Notes: generated from the letters alone by a model not told the origin. DNA of 64,000 nt from Usnea hakonensis (GCA_013423325.1 BLJB01000088.1:24927-88926); one strand, 5' to 3'; positions 1 to 12,356 are shown, counted from the first letter of the stretch. Translations and numbers: made by a program.

Positions 1-1125
1 TGAGAGGAGTATAACGATATCGGAAAGTTGGAGGAATGTTTGGGTGGAGAAATCTGGGCTTGGATATTGAATAATTTAAGCTAGCGTGATTATTTCTCGA
101 TGTGGAGGGAATTAGGAAGATGAGGTTTCGTGTTGCGGCCAAGGAATCGAATCTGTGATGATGGGTCTCAAGTGCCTGCGTGCTCGTTGCTTGTAGGTTT
201 CAGGGCAGTATAGGCTACACTTTTTGCAGGACCTTTTTAGCTTGTGAGGGAAGATTGTGTTCGAAGAACAGCTCAGCAAAAGTGAAAATGTAAAATTTTC
301 CAATGGTGTTGGGAGCATACGCCGCTTTTATCTTCCTTTGACTTCTCGGCATAACTTGAGGACTTAGACAATTTTGGCCGACGGAAGCGCCAGTCAACGC
401 CCTCCTAGTGCTATCAGGATTGCTGCCGTTTTTTTCAATCAGGATAATCATTTCTTGATTGCAAATCGTGCCTTTGCAATATTTGGTCTATGTGTATCAA
501 CCCCTCAGGTACGGCTTTGATGCGCTTACCACGCTCTCACTCGCCTTAGTTCAGAGGCTCCGAGCCGAGATCCCGTTTTATTGCTGATATGTGAGAAATC
601 TGGCGGCTTATTGCATCTTCACGTTCAAGTGTACGATGCCAGGGTCTTTCTCATCTTTCGGCTATGGACAATTGGAATATGCGGGATCTAGACACGGGCT
701 CGAGCGGACTCTTGCTTCAGTCTCGGGGTGTTTATTACATATGCGGTCTTTTTGGGTGTGTTATATCAGGGCATATTGCGGTAGGCGGTGCTTTCAATGG
801 ACGGGTCGCTTGCTCAATCTACAAAATTTCTATTGCGAGTGTGGCCTTTTTGGGCCTATTGCCATAAGAGCATTCGAGCATCGGGCGACTCGTAAGGTGG
901 TGAGGTGAGTGGTGAGACGAGTGGTGGGGCGAGTGGTGGGCTGGTGCTGGAGTGAGTGGTGAGGTAAGGGTGAGGTGCGTGTCGCGATTGTGAGCCATGG
1001 AGAGATACATTCAGCGAGGTACTAATTTGCATGTACTGTTGGTGACACGGCATCTCGGCTGGGTGTTACCCCACATTGTTGGCGGTGGTGATCCGTGGTA
1101 GAGGCCTTTTTACCCATATCCCGAC
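1..1125. other. Intergenic, no supported gene
   Basis: Only short overlapping open frames occur here, without a start context, splice signals or recognisable protein content. Positions about 895-985 are a degenerate GGTGAG/GGTGGG low-complexity run. The right end abuts the 3' end of the membrane-protein gene on the minus strand, so part of this stretch is probably its 3' UTR. Confidence 0.5.
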
Positions 1126-3571
1126 TCAGTCCACCGACTCAACACTTCTCCGCGAGATAAAAGGCGACGGGAGCTCCTCCGGAGAGATCGATCCGTGCGA
1201 CCGACCGATCTCCCGAGAGGCAATATGACTCTGCGACCCAAAACTCCTCCGCGAAGTAAAAGACGACTGCAGCTCCTCCGTAGAGATCGATTGGTGCGAC
1301 CGATTCATCTCCTGAGTGACAATCAAGCTCTGCTCGTCCTCCTCCACCCGCCGTCTCTCCATCAGCTCCACCGACCGGTCTGCGTCCGTGTTTGAACCGC
1401 CCGTAGTAGTAGCAGCTACGCCATCAGCGCCCCCAGTCAAATTCAAGCGAGCGTCTTTGAGATGTTTTGGGAGCGGATCACGACCAAAACCATCGTGTTC
1501 CTTGTCCAGGACGTCGGTGCTCAAGTCTGCTGTGCGGGCGACGCGGATGATGGTGGAGAAGTTGTTGCTGTAGGAGGCACCGTTCAAGAGAAGGACGATG
1601 ATGCCTGCGATGGCGGCGAGAGTGGTGAAGAAAATCGAGAGCCCGTATGCGATCCAAAGGGTTTCTCGATCGTAAGTGTAGATGTTGTGGTAAGTGGGGA
1701 GGGAGACGTTGGTTAATCTCTGGGGAGCAAAGGGAGAAGAGTAGTTTGGTCTAGATAGAAGTTATTTCAGCGAATGTTCTTGTTAAACCACTCGCTAGGG
1801 CTTACTGTAAATAAGGGTCCGCAAGTAAGCTAATAGTGAAATTCTGGAATAAGCGCTCTAAGGTCGATTTGAGATGAAATTCGCTGTCAGATGGATTTGA
1901 ATTTCCTAGACCTGTATAAGCCCATCCTGTGCTGTTGGAAATAATGGTCAGGAAGTCATTGTCACTGTCATCGAATCTCCCCCAACTTTGGAGGAAAGTA
2001 AGCTCCTTTGTCGTCGCTAGTACTGTCCTTATAATTGACGTCCTATTGTCCACAAACCCATCCTGGCTCTGTATAAAACCGAGCACGAGTTGATTGAATG
2101 CAGCCATTATTCCTTGGTACGATAGCTGACGGATGCTATCCAAGTCGAAGACACAGGGCCCAAAGCGGGGATCTCCATATCCAGGAAGCGCTGAAAATGT
2201 GGAGCAATTTGCCGGCAGTAGTGAGAGGTCGGGATAGGTATCCCATTGTGGAGGACCCAAAAAGTAGCCAGTACTGTTTATTAACGTAGAATTGCCTGTC
2301 ATGTTGGATGATACATGGATATTCTGTGCGCCACCCGAATAGTTAAAGTCCACCGAATAAGACGTGTTGACCATGTCGCATCGAAGAAGCGTTGAGTTTA
2401 CGTAGTATTGAGCTGCAGTACCTCCGCTGCAATTGGTACCCGGGTCCGTAATTTCATGCATCATCTGGATCTCACAGCCGGGTCCAGTCACGGGATAAAG
2501 CACCCCTTTGAAATCCGTGACTTCTGGGAATGTTGCAATAAAAAATGACGCAGAGCCATTCGTTGGTAAGAAAGCAGTCTGAGGGCCCACTACCGGAGCA
2601 TCAGATGTATAATTGAAAAGAAAGGGTAGATTGTTGTTGGCAGGTTGAAAATCAGGTATCCCGTCATCAGGAAGACCATTAAGGATTTCTTCACCGTCTG
2701 ACCACGGTACCCAGGACAAGAAAGCATAGAAGTCAGGATTTGATTGATCGAGGGCATTCCAGATGTTAATCCACGTCCTATCTCGGTCCGTCTTGTCGAC
2801 ATCGTGGCATTGTAGGGCGGGCCCCCAAAAGTCAAGACTCCATGTTGCATTGGATGCCGGGGCGGAGATAGGAATGATCTGACCAAGTCCCATGACAGCC
2901 AAGGCAATATGCTGTACAGACTGGCTGGGTCCATTCCACACAAATGTAGATGTGTTGTTATCACCAGTTATAGCCGATATTGGTGCAACGTAATTCAAGG
3001 TAGCAAAATCGAATTGCGGGACTTGAAGCATTGAGCTAAGGATCTCGTGCGCATTCTCTACTGAAAGAGTTGCAGGTGGGAAAATAGTTGCAATCGGGAT
3101 ACACCTATGTTCCACAGCGAGTTCATTAGTCAGAGATGTCAGCTAGCAGTGAGATGGAGCGACATACCAAAAGATAAGAGCTATGAACACGAGGAAGGGA
3201 TACTTCCACCCGATCTTCAAATTGAACAAGTTCAATACATTCTCAATGCCGGAGTACGCCCAGTCCAGCTCTGTGATGGTGGGTCTCTTATTGGTACCCT
3301 TGATGCTTCTCCAGAAGAATTGGACGTATATCGTAGACAGGGCAATGGAGAGGAACATTTTGACCAAGAAGGCTAATGCTATTCCCACAGAGGTATTAAA
3401 TTGCTGTTCAGGCAACTGCTTCCCCGCAAGAGCATAGTATCCTATTGGTACAGCCTTGCCATGAAGCTCAGCGTAGAAGATATGATGCCCTAAGGCAAGC
3501 AAAACTCCCATAAGAAGCGCAAGTATTATAGTCGTTGGTGCTAGCCAATGTACCGCTTTGAGGTGAGACAT
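1126..3571 (-). CDS. Large multi-pass membrane protein of unknown function (764 aa)
   Basis: Three exons read 3571-3168, 3104-1806 and 1717-1126, joined by introns of 63 nt (GTATGT..AG) and 88 nt (GTAAGC..AG); the sum is 765 codons. Three hydrophobic segments lie at the N-terminus (about residues 9-33, 60-85 and 118-145, the last spanning the first splice). A stretch of about 400 residues with many N-x-S/T sequons follows and looks extracellular or luminal. A fourth membrane segment (ETLWIAYGLSIFF...) comes near residue 590, before a Ser/Arg/Glu-rich cytosolic tail. The tail ends in a 33-residue tandem duplication. This layout matches a common fungal family of unknown role that databases often name 'formylmethionine deformylase-like'. 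No enzymatic motif is visible and I do not endorse that name. The ATG at 3571 is the first in frame and lies directly before the first membrane segment. Confidence 0.85.
1129..1326 (-). repeat. Two 99-bp tandem repeats inside coding sequence
   Basis: The last 66 residues of the membrane protein are two copies of a 33-residue unit sharing the pattern E-x-x-RSH-x-SIS-x-EEL and SRRS. At DNA level both copies share CTCCGCGA and AGCTCCTCCG blocks. Copies cover 1129-1227 and 1228-1326. Confidence 0.85.
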
Positions 3572-4406
3572 ATTAAAGGCAACAATTGTTCTGGACTAAA
3601 GAGGATCAGATGAGTTGGCGATGAGAATCGATCAGAATGTTTTGCCAGCTCTCTTAAGCATGAAACGTACTTGTACTCGTTGCCAGTATGTTGTAGCCTT
3701 GCGAAAGATAACATGCAGGGGCTGCTTCATCCGATACCGATCTTCCCGAGTATGCATGACGTTTCCTGCGTGATCGCGGACAACGCTGACCGATTACACG
3801 AGGCACAAACCTTTGTGTATCTGTTTTACTTCCTGCCTTGTCTGACCACGCATATTTTGAAACATATTCGCCGATGTCTTCGGATGAGAGCTGTGGGGGC
3901 AAGGGAAACACGCATGTTCTTGTGCTGCAGAAACAAAACCGCGCCTTGCACAACCGGACATTTCTTGCTTCGTTTCCTCTATTTATATCTGCCCATTAGA
4001 TGGGGGGAAATTTCACATCAATTATGACAAACAAGCTCTGGTGGTCTCATCGAAATTGACAAGGTCTAGCTTCGAATAATGCTGATCCATATTATTTTCC
4101 ATTGATAAAACCAAATTCGGATTAGCGTGAAGAAGTTGCCGAGGCTAAAGACTCTCTGAAAAAACCTTAAATGTCCTACTCGTATTTTTGTACTCCGTAC
4201 CTAAAGTACTGTGCAGAAAAAATCTCGATTGATCTTATATTCAGGGCATTACTGTTTCATTATCTGACATGCAAGCCTAGGACTCAACGAGCTTCGCCAC
4301 AAGAGAGCAGATCCATCCTCCTCTTCCGCATTATCATCCCACTGCATCCAATCCTCTTCCCGCCCCACTCATACTCTACATGCATTTCTCTTCCCCCACA
4401 TAAGAA
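3572..4406. other. Divergent intergenic/promoter region
   Basis: This lies between the minus-strand membrane-protein gene and the plus-strand MET2 gene, so it must hold both promoters. No convincing coding frame is present. Immediately before the MET2 start there is a pyrimidine-rich leader (about 4310-4400), as is usual in front of fungal start codons. Confidence 0.6.
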
Positions 4407-6057
4407 ATGACCGCAGAAGGATTCGAGTCTAGTGACGCGTCTCGGGCTCAGCCCCTCCGTCAGTATCAACTCCAATCACTTTACCCTCTGAGCACCGTGT
4501 GCTAAATCCCGTAGAGAGAGCCTCAAGCCAGCCCGAGAACCCTTTCGCCGCTCTCATCCCAGATCAGCACATCGCCATCGTACCCTCCTTTACCCTCGAG
4601 TCTGGAGTCACTCTCCGCAATGTCCCCATCGCATACAGTACTCGTGGGAAGCTGTCTACAAAAGGAAATAACGCCTTGGTCATATGCCATGCTCTATCTG
4701 GGAGCGCTGATGTGGCTGACTGGTGGGGTCCACTGATGGGAGGGCCTGGTAAAGCGTTCGATACTACACGGTTTTACGTTGTCTGCTTGAATAGCTTGGG
4801 AAGTCCATACGGGAGTGGCAGTCCAGTCACCTATGTGGACGGCGATGCCAACCGCGAGCGCTACGGCCCCGAGTTTCCCTTAACCACGATTCGCGACGAT
4901 GTCAAGTACGTGTTCGTTATCTGACTCCACCATCATTTCTGACATACGTCAGCATACATAAGCGGGTTCTCGATGATCTGGGGGTCAAACAGATCGCAGC
5001 AGCTATTGGCGGGTCTATGGGAGGCATGCTGGTTCTCGAATACGCTTACTTCGGCCCCGACTACATTCGAGCAATCGTGCCAATAGCAACTTCAAGCCGC
5101 CACAGCGCCTGGGGTATCAGCTGGGGTGAGGCGCAGCGGCAGAGCATATATTGCGACCCCAAATACGAAGATGGTTATTACGCTTTTGACGACCCACCAG
5201 AAGCAGGGCTTAGGGCCGCTCGCATGGCTGCGTTGTTGACGTACAGAAGTCGCGATTCTTTCGAGTCAAGGTTTGGAAGAAACATACCAGATCCCTCGCG
5301 GAAGCAAGCCATCAATGACAGTCAGCGATCATCGGACTCCTCGAACGAGCACTGGGTGGTGCACAATGACGGTCACTACAGCTCTCGCACGACTCGGCCG
5401 TGCCCTGTCCGGGAAATGGCCCCACCCCCTTCTACACCTGAACTACATGCTCCGCAGTCTACAGCGCCCGAAACTACTCCTCGGTTCACTGACCCCCAGT
5501 TTAATGGGGCGACATCCTTCGTGCCATCCACCCCACCAAGACCACTCACAGATCGCCAACGCGCGACAACCAAATTCTCCGCTCAACAATATCTACGTTA
5601 TCAGGGAGAAAAGTTTGTCAAACGTTTTGACGGCAATTGCTACATTGCTATTACACGGAAGCTGGACACACATGACGTCTCTAGGTACCGTGTACCCCCA
5701 GACACACGCGACCCAGTCGCAGTGGCACTGTCACAGATCAAGCAGCCAGCCCTTGTGATCGGCATAGAGAGCGACGGGTTGTTCACATTCGCAGAACAGC
5801 AAGAGATTGCAGCCGCGATACCAGACTCACGACTGCGGACCATTGATAGTCCAGAAGGCCATGATGCATTCCTGCTGCAATTCGAGCAGACGAACAAGCA
5901 CATTCTAGAATTCTTCCATGAGGTGCTTCCAGATATCATGGGGGCGCCGGGGCTCATTTCGCATGACGATATGGGTGACGAGTCGCAGGATCTTACGAAA
6001 GTGACGAAGAATAGCACGTTTGGCGAAGCGGAGGTTGGCGATATAACGGCTTGGTAG
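4407..6057 (+). CDS. MET2: Homoserine O-acetyltransferase (515 aa)
   Basis: The enzyme transfers acetyl from acetyl-CoA to L-homoserine, entering the methionine/sulphur-assimilation pathway. Exons are 4407-4458, 4515-4905 and 4953-6057 (introns 56 and 47 nt), giving 516 codons. It has the alpha/beta-hydrolase fold of the family: N-terminal core with CHALSGSADVADWW and the LNSLGSPYGSGSP loop, nucleophile elbow GGSMGG (Ser169), then Asp422 (ESDGLF) and His451 (EGHDAF) as the rest of the triad. A Ser/Pro/Thr-rich insertion of about 110 residues (roughly 265-375) sits between the nucleophile half and the C-terminal half, as in other filamentous-fungal MET2 proteins. The start rests on the ATG at 4407 plus a first intron (GTCAGT donor, GCTAAAT branch, GTAG acceptor) that restores frame. 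If that intron is not used, translation from 4407 stops after 32 codons. Confidence 0.93.
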
Positions 6058-7711
6058 AAGGACATACTTGTGCCGTCGAAGACGGTGCCGTTCTTTAGAA
6101 GTATGCAGGCCTTCATCAAGAGAATCATTGCCTCGGATTCCATACCACATGAACATATGCCTTGATCACATGCATGTCGCTTTTGTCGAAAATAACAAGA
6201 ACTGCTTTGCGCCTCTTGTCCAAATTTGATTTGGAGGAAGGCTCAGGTCAGTAAGTCCATATCTCTAACAACACTTGTGGCGCGATATCATGCACTGACG
6301 ATGTAATTTTGCTCTGGACAGAGTGAGAAAGATTCAGCGCTTTATCATTGTTTTCGGAAATTGTCTCCGAAGCATGGCTACCTATCAAAGCAACATTAGG
6401 CTAGAATTCCGTAGCGCGCCGTCTGACGGCATTGAGTATCCGCTTCTCCTTCTCTGCCGTCTCGGTGGCCATTGTATCGGGTACAAGCCAGTCGAGTTTT
6501 GGAGGCGCCGCTTTTTCCGTGCTGCATAGGTACTTAGCACCGCCTGTGTGGCGTGAGAGCAAGGAAGTTTCATGGCACCCACAATAGAAATCTTTGGCGA
6601 AAGGATTTCGAATTCACGCTGAAGAGTGTTTTCTGAGATGGTTTGGGTGATGAGGAGACCCTATATTTGAGGGTGAAGTAATCCTTGCGGTGGCGCTTGG
6701 AGAAGGGAGACAGCATCGTAGCCTCATTTCTTCTCATGGGCGTCGTTTTCATTATGTTCCAGACTTTCTATTACTTCAACGGTTGCCTCTTGTTCATAGA
6801 CGATACAGTGGCCTTGTCGACATTAACCAGGCGCCAGGACCAGTGCGCATGCTCTACATACTGTGCCCGTGATCAGTATGCATGTGCTCAGGATCCGAGA
6901 CTTGAGGGACAGGAATCCCCCTTTTTCTTGAGGCTAATTTGAAAGGGGGGAAGGGATGAGTGGAGGTGGTTGACCGAGGTTGAAACATTTGCCAGCGCTT
7001 AATTTTTAATTTCTCGGCCCATCGGCCGCTACCTCATCTCCCACCAGTCACCACACCACTCGTATCAAAATATCAAATACCTAAGTATCCAATTCAAATC
7101 TACACAAAATGTGCCCCTTCTTTACATGTGGATTGATAGATTTACGTGTCCCAATTTGTTTCATCTTCTATCAATTTGGAATTAGCCAATCGATCCCCTT
7201 TTTTTTTCTTGTAACATAAAATCCAAGGTCGCAATTATCAAAAAAAAGTGTGACCCCTTTCCTTTTTTGAAACATTCATGAACATGCTCGTACCCTATTG
7301 TTCATACATGTCAATAACACTTTCATTCACTCATCCGGCTCTCTCTCTCTCTCTCCCTCTCCCTCTCTCTATTCACTCTCTTCACTCTCTTTCCCCAGAG
7401 TAAGCCAGCCACACAATAACGAGGACAATGAATTCATTGTAGTCACTTTCTTTCACTCTCTTTCATTCTTTTCACGTGGCGCAAAGCCATTTCACACTCC
7501 TTTACATCCTGCCACACTGTACAGCTGTGCTGCCCAACAATCATTGTCAACCTTACTACCACTTTCTTCCACTTCATAGGTCAACCAGTGCCTACAATCA
7601 CGGTTCCACGACACTTGCCAACAGTGCCCAAACTCCAGCTGCAGACTCTCATTCAGCTCAGCATCACCGTTCTGTGAGCTTCTCCCACTGCATCTCAGTA
7701 TCTCTACTACC
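6058..7711. other. Intergenic with long pyrimidine-rich promoter
   Basis: No gene is supported. The right half (about 7250-7710) is T/C-rich and contains a (CT)n microsatellite at 7339-7370; it is likely the promoter and 5' leader of the glucanase gene. Short open frames at 6323-6942 have no recognisable content. Confidence 0.5.
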
Positions 7712-8827
7712 ATGCATCTCTCTCTTCCAACATTAGCCCTTGTGGCGTTTGCCTTTGAGGGTGTCTATGCCTACCCCGCGCAAAGCCTTTTTCACCGCAA
7801 AAACAGGCGCGATGACTATGCCGGCGTCAACTGGAACGACCCTGCTCTCTACAAGAACGTGGACTGGACTACCGTCAATTATGGTGGTGGTTCCACTCCG
7901 GCCTCGACCCCGGCTGCAGCACCAGCACCAGCACCAGCTCCAGCTCCAGCACCCGTTGCGACTCCCGCGCAGGCTGCGCCCGTTGCCGAGTCCTCGCCTT
8001 CTCCCCCACCTGCCGCGAATCAAGCATCAACAACCAGCAGCACCGACACCAGCAGTGACAGTAACTCAGGCACCACCAGCGGCTCCGGAAAGCGTGGTCT
8101 TGCCTACAACCCTAGCTCGGGGAATCTCGACATATGGGCAGGCTACAGTCAACTGTCTTGGGGCTACAATTGGGACGACACGCCTCAAGGCCTCCCTTCT
8201 AAATTCCAATACGTCCCCACTCTTTGGGGCCCGGCCTCCATTCACTCCAACAATTGGGACTCCGCCGTCAAAGCAGCAACCTCGGGTTCCGGGACCAACT
8301 ATCTCATGTCATTCAACGAACCCGACAATGTGGGCCAGGCGAACATGGACGTCGGTTCCGCCGTCGCGGGCTTCAACCAGTATATGAAACCCTACGCCAG
8401 CGACACCGTCTTGCTCGGCTCGCCCAGCGTCACCAATGCCGCTGGCACCAACAGCGCCGGAATCCCCCAGGGCCTCGACTGGCTTTCCCCCTTCCTCCAA
8501 CAATGCACTGGCTGTCCCGTCTCCTTTGTCCCGATCCACTGGTACGGCTGCCAAAACGGCTGCCCCGTCGACGCCGACGTCAGCGATTTCAAATCCCATG
8601 TCCAGTCGGCGATCCAGGCCGCGGTTAATCCGGCGACGGGGAAGAATGTGCCCGTGTGGGTGACGGAGTTTCAGTCGTTTACGGACCCGGAGGGGTTTTT
8701 GGGGGAGGTGTTGCCCTGGCTGGATGGGGAGGGGGGGGTGGAGAGGTATGCTTATTTTATGGCTACGGATGGGATTTTGGTGAGTGGGGGGGCGGTGAAT
8801 GCGGTGGGGGCCAAGTACGCTTCGTAG
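7712..8827 (+). CDS. Secreted GH128-type (Asl1-like) beta-1,3-glucanase (371 aa)
   Basis: This is a single exon. A signal peptide (residues 1-20, ending GVYA-YPAQ) is followed by a short propeptide region with dibasic sites (HRKNRRD, then GKRG just before the catalytic domain), and a linker of alternating Ala-Pro and Ser/Thr/Pro (about 65-125). The catalytic domain fills the remainder. It carries the two Glu motifs of the Asl1/GH128 clan: FNEPD (Glu203, proposed acid/base) and WVTEF (Glu319, proposed nucleophile), plus IHWYGC. The family cleaves beta-1,3-glucan of the fungal wall, so a role in own-wall remodelling is inferred. The Lys-Arg before the domain suggests Kex2-type maturation. Codon composition changes sharply near 8630 from C-rich to G/T-rich without loss of reading frame. 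Confidence 0.92.
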   Translation: MHLSLPTLALVAFAFEGVYAYPAQSLFHRKNRRDDYAGVNWNDPALYKNVDWTTVNYGGGSTPASTPAAAPAPAPAPAPAPVATPAQAAPVAESSPSPPPAANQASTTSSTDTSSDSNSGTTSGSGKRGLAYNPSSGNLDIWAGYSQLSWGYNWDDTPQGLPSKFQYVPTLWGPASIHSNNWDSAVKAATSGSGTNYLMSFNEPDNVGQANMDVGSAVAGFNQYMKPYASDTVLLGSPSVTNAAGTNSAGIPQGLDWLSPFLQQCTGCPVSFVPIHWYGCQNGCPVDADVSDFKSHVQSAIQAAVNPATGKNVPVWVTEFQSFTDPEGFLGEVLPWLDGEGGVERYAYFMATDGILVSGGAVNAVGAKYAS

Positions 8828-11353
8828 ATACGGGGAGGTTTGAGTTGAGGGGGATGGATACGGGGAGCTGCTGGGCGGCTGGTTGGCATCTTTCACTTTT
8901 TCTTTCTTCCCTTCTTTCTTCCTTCTCTTCTTCTTTTTTTTCATTTCATCTCCCTTCTTTCGCTCTCGATGATGGGATACTGTAGGGAAAGCGGTATACT
9001 TCCTGGAACTACAACATACCCGCACGCACATAGGCATACATACATTCTTCTTGTACATACCTTACATACATACATACGATATTCATCCGCACCCTTTCTC
9101 TTATCTCATCTTACGTCTTCTAGAAATGAGGTGATGATCTGAGCTGAGCAGATGGTTGTTTTCTATCGGATTTTAAGTGTGATTGGGGATTGGGGGATTG
9201 GGGGGGAGGGGGGAGACGGGGGTGGGTGATGGGGAGGGGAAGGGGGAGGGGGGAGAGGGAGAGGGAAGAGGGAGAGGGGGGTTGATGGAGGTGGTTATTG
9301 CTGCAAGTTGGAGTTGGAGTTGGGGATGGCGATGGTGGGAGGAGGTTTTGCGCGTTGAGATGATTATTTATATATGTAAATGTTTAGCCCTCTGCTCCTT
9401 TGAATAGTCTGTTCATACTCTTCTCCTGTTTATACAATGGATTATTCATCTCGTGAGACCGTCTTCTGCTTCTCTTCACACCGACCATCTACCTGTCCTT
9501 TTCTTCTCGACTTGTAGAAATTGAAACGGAATAGGTTGACGTTGCCTAACTATGATAGTAGAAAGAAGACTACGACATGATAGCTCGGAAATCTGGAAGT
9601 ATGGATGGGTCTGAGAGTGGTGGGAAAGATATGTCATATCCTTGCAGCTACCTGTTAGATCCCAGAAATACCGGTTTCTTGAGTGGGATAGATGGATGTG
9701 TGAGGTAGGGGTAAAGGAGGTTTTGTAAAGTTGTCTTAAAAGAGAACCTGGGCGAATTTGGATATTGTAGGACTACTGTTCTTTAAAGTAGCGATATGTT
9801 AGCTCGCAAACTCATGGAACACCACTTGCATGGAAACCCTACTATTGCGTATGTCATACAACAATTAATCTACCCTTTGCCGGTCAGTCCATGTCCGTTG
9901 CCACTGGCTTTGCATACAGGTGGGCTATTTTCCTCATTCAAACCTGGTTCGGGCTAATAGCAAATGGCTTTTCCAGGGATATTTATACCGATATCCTGTC
10001 TATCCTTAAAAGTAAACCTCTGGAAATTGAATAGAGTTGGATGCGTAATAGAAGGTTCTGATAGCTCGGATTCGTGATTGCATGGTGTCTACAACATAAA
10101 ATAGTGTGTCCGTCTTGCTACTGAAAATAGAGTACGCACCGTGCTCAAATATTCACGCTAATAGTAGCTCACTATACTCAAACGATCACTCGTCGACCGG
10201 TCCATTCACTGTGTACAAGTTCATGTACGAACCACTTCACGGACTACCACGGACTGCCAATTGGACTGCTCCAGGCTAATAGCTCACGGCTCGTGATTGG
10301 ACCATCGGGAGCATTGGTCAAAGCGCCAGAGGTAGTCATGAATCCTCCAGGATCCGACACCTTGACGCCGTCGACTATATGGAGGAATGGCGCGTCCACG
10401 TGGGATGTGTCTAGAAGATGCCTCCGTTGTTTCTGCGTCTGCAGCTCAATAAAGCACTGAGCATTAGTGATATCTCCTTGGAATCTCCGCGGCCTGATCT
10501 CGCTAGTTCATCTAGGTCTCCAATACAGTCTCAGCAACACCAGGAACTCGCGTTTCGGTATAGCTCTTAAGTAAGGAATACCATCAGCTAGCTTGGTGAG
10601 TGGTCACCGATTGTCTGGCCGTATACGCAAGATTGATGGTCCCTCCATAGCCAGGCACTGGTCCGAGGAAATCTTTACTGCCCGCTTATGTCGCAAATCT
10701 AGCTCGCCATTGTGTCCTGACCTTTCCACTCGATTAAATCCTTTCATTCACGAAGCATCCCGTCGCCCATGTCGCAACGGATCCCCAGTGAAGCACTGCG
10801 GAAAAGATGGCTAGATCGACCAAAGTGGGCATGATCAGCGTCTCGCCTCCTGAAACGAATGAACAAAGCAGCGCATGCAAGTAGCGCTATATGCATCGTC
10901 CTCGTCAACATGCACACGGCTCTGTTCAGCCATGGCAGGTTTCTGAGATATTGGTTCGACATTTTTCCAAGATTTGGTCGCATCTTCCTGCATATGCGCG
11001 CCCATCGGAGGATAAACGCTGTTACCTGGATTTGGGTTGCGTAAGTCGCTTCCATCACGTTTAAGCAGACCATACGCAGCATTTCGCATACGACTACTGC
11101 TTACTCGGCATGGGATCCCATTTGCTCCCAATATGCTCAATGCATGGGTCCACGGGATGACGCCTAGTCATTGCTGCTTACATCTTCCTTTTTTTTCTCT
11201 ACAATAATAATAATAACTACCACCTTTTCTACCTCCTCCGGAAGCACGTATCCACTTTCCGCCACAACCACGTCTTTACATGTCACGCCTTGGCCACACA
11301 AACCCCCACCTCGACGCCCCTACTCCCAAACACATGCTCTCCAACCCAACAAC
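8828..11353. other. 2.5-kb intergenic region, no supported gene
   Basis: The start is the 3' flank of the glucanase gene, with T/C tracts (8890-8960). Positions about 9183-9290 are an almost pure purine (G/A) tract. Between 9500 and 10600 short motifs recur, such as GATAGCTCGGA near 9577 and 10058, but no coding frame, terminal repeats or transposase remnant could be recognised. The last 180 bp is the leader of the next gene. Confidence 0.4.
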
Positions 11354-11935
11354 ATGGGTAAAACCATCTATCTCCGCCTCCTCACCCTCGTCCTCCTCAC
11401 CGCCACCCTCCCCCCAACGCACGCCTTCCGCCCCGACCCCTGCGGCCCCGCCATCCAAATCCAAGACGGCCTCACCCCCAACAACACCTGCAACCGCAGC
11501 GTCACCCTAGTCACCGCCCCGGCCCCCTTCGGCGCCCTCCTCCTCAACGACGGCGCCGGCACAAACATCACCTGGGAAAACTGCGTCACAGTCGTCTACG
11601 ACGCCTGCGCCGCCATGACCGCCCCTGACACCCCGACCGGCAGGTGGAACTGGACTGACCCGGGCTCGGCATGCGTTATGGGCTTCTGGCTGCCTCAGTA
11701 TAATGGCAGCGCTCCTGTCCCGTCGTATGATGTTTGCTTCAACAATATTTATAACCCGATGGCGGCGCTGGGGGCGGATTTTGGTGGCGCGGCGTATAAT
11801 CAGGTCGCGGTTAATGTGAAGCTGATGCCGAATGATTATCAGACGGGGGAGGCGGTCAATGTGGGCTATCCGAGTTATACGATTACGTATGCGCCGCTGC
11901 GAAGGGGGCCGCAGACTCCGTTGGAGAAGAGCTGA
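11354..11935 (+). CDS. Small secreted Cys-rich 'DPCGP' protein A (193 aa)
   Basis: A single-exon gene starts at the ATG in AACATGGGT, placed because it begins a clear signal peptide (residues about 1-22, ending THAF). An open frame upstream to 11171 has no signal-like sequence and is taken as 5' UTR. The mature protein opens with DPCGP and has spaced cysteines, NxT/S sequons, a TGRWNWTD segment, a GFWLP motif and a terminal GYPSYTITY. The same landmarks occur in order in the gene at 17939, so the two are paralogues. I know the pattern as a widespread fungal secreted family without assigned function. It could be a cell-wall or effector-like protein; no catalytic motif is seen. The stop is followed directly by a poly-G tract. 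Confidence 0.82.
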   Translation: MGKTIYLRLLTLVLLTATLPPTHAFRPDPCGPAIQIQDGLTPNNTCNRSVTLVTAPAPFGALLLNDGAGTNITWENCVTVVYDACAAMTAPDTPTGRWNWTDPGSACVMGFWLPQYNGSAPVPSYDVCFNNIYNPMAALGADFGGAAYNQVAVNVKLMPNDYQTGEAVNVGYPSYTITYAPLRRGPQTPLEKS

Positions 11936-11979
11936 GGGTGGGGGGGGGGGGGGGTGGGGTTGGGGGGGTTTGGGAAANN

Positions 11980-12015
<36 letters not shown>

Positions 12016-12070
12016 GGGTTGGGCTGGATTGGGAAAATGGGTTGGGTTGGGTTTGGGAAAATGGATTGGG
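11936..12070. repeat. Poly-G / GGGTT low-complexity tract with two Ns
   Basis: Runs of G (11939-12013, interrupted by a few T and AAA) continue as GGGTT/GGGTTT repeats to about 12070. Two undetermined bases (NN) at 11978-11979 mark an assembly or read failure. The true length of the tract is therefore uncertain. Confidence 0.9.
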
Positions 12071-12356
12071 GGTACTTGTTGGAGTGGGAACGGGTTGGGC
12101 ATCTTTTGCTGTTTGTACTTTACCTACATATTTACGTAAATTGGTACTCAACCAATCCAACCATTCCATTCCAAATGTTGCATACCTTACCTTACCTTAC
12201 TCTTACTTAGTGGCAAATCCATCCATCCATCCCCCCCCCCCCAAAAATCAAGCACAAATCCCGGCCGGCATTGTAAGATACGTACGGTATCTTGGTATCT
12301 CGGTTGTGTTGCAACTACTGATATAAAAACAAAAAAACGGAGAGGGGGCGAGCAGT

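Noticed and set aside
8309..9058. 249-codon minus-strand frame over the glucanase gene
   Set aside because: It is antisense to a well-supported GH128 gene and has low-complexity Lys/Arg and Pro content only.
11940..12070. Telomere-like repeat
   Set aside because: GGGTT/GGGTTT is irregular and not TTAGGG; genes continue on both sides.
11507..12169. Minus-strand Pro-rich frame crossing the poly-G tract
   Set aside because: Its Pro run is the complement of poly-G and it spans the Ns; it is antisense to the secreted-protein gene.
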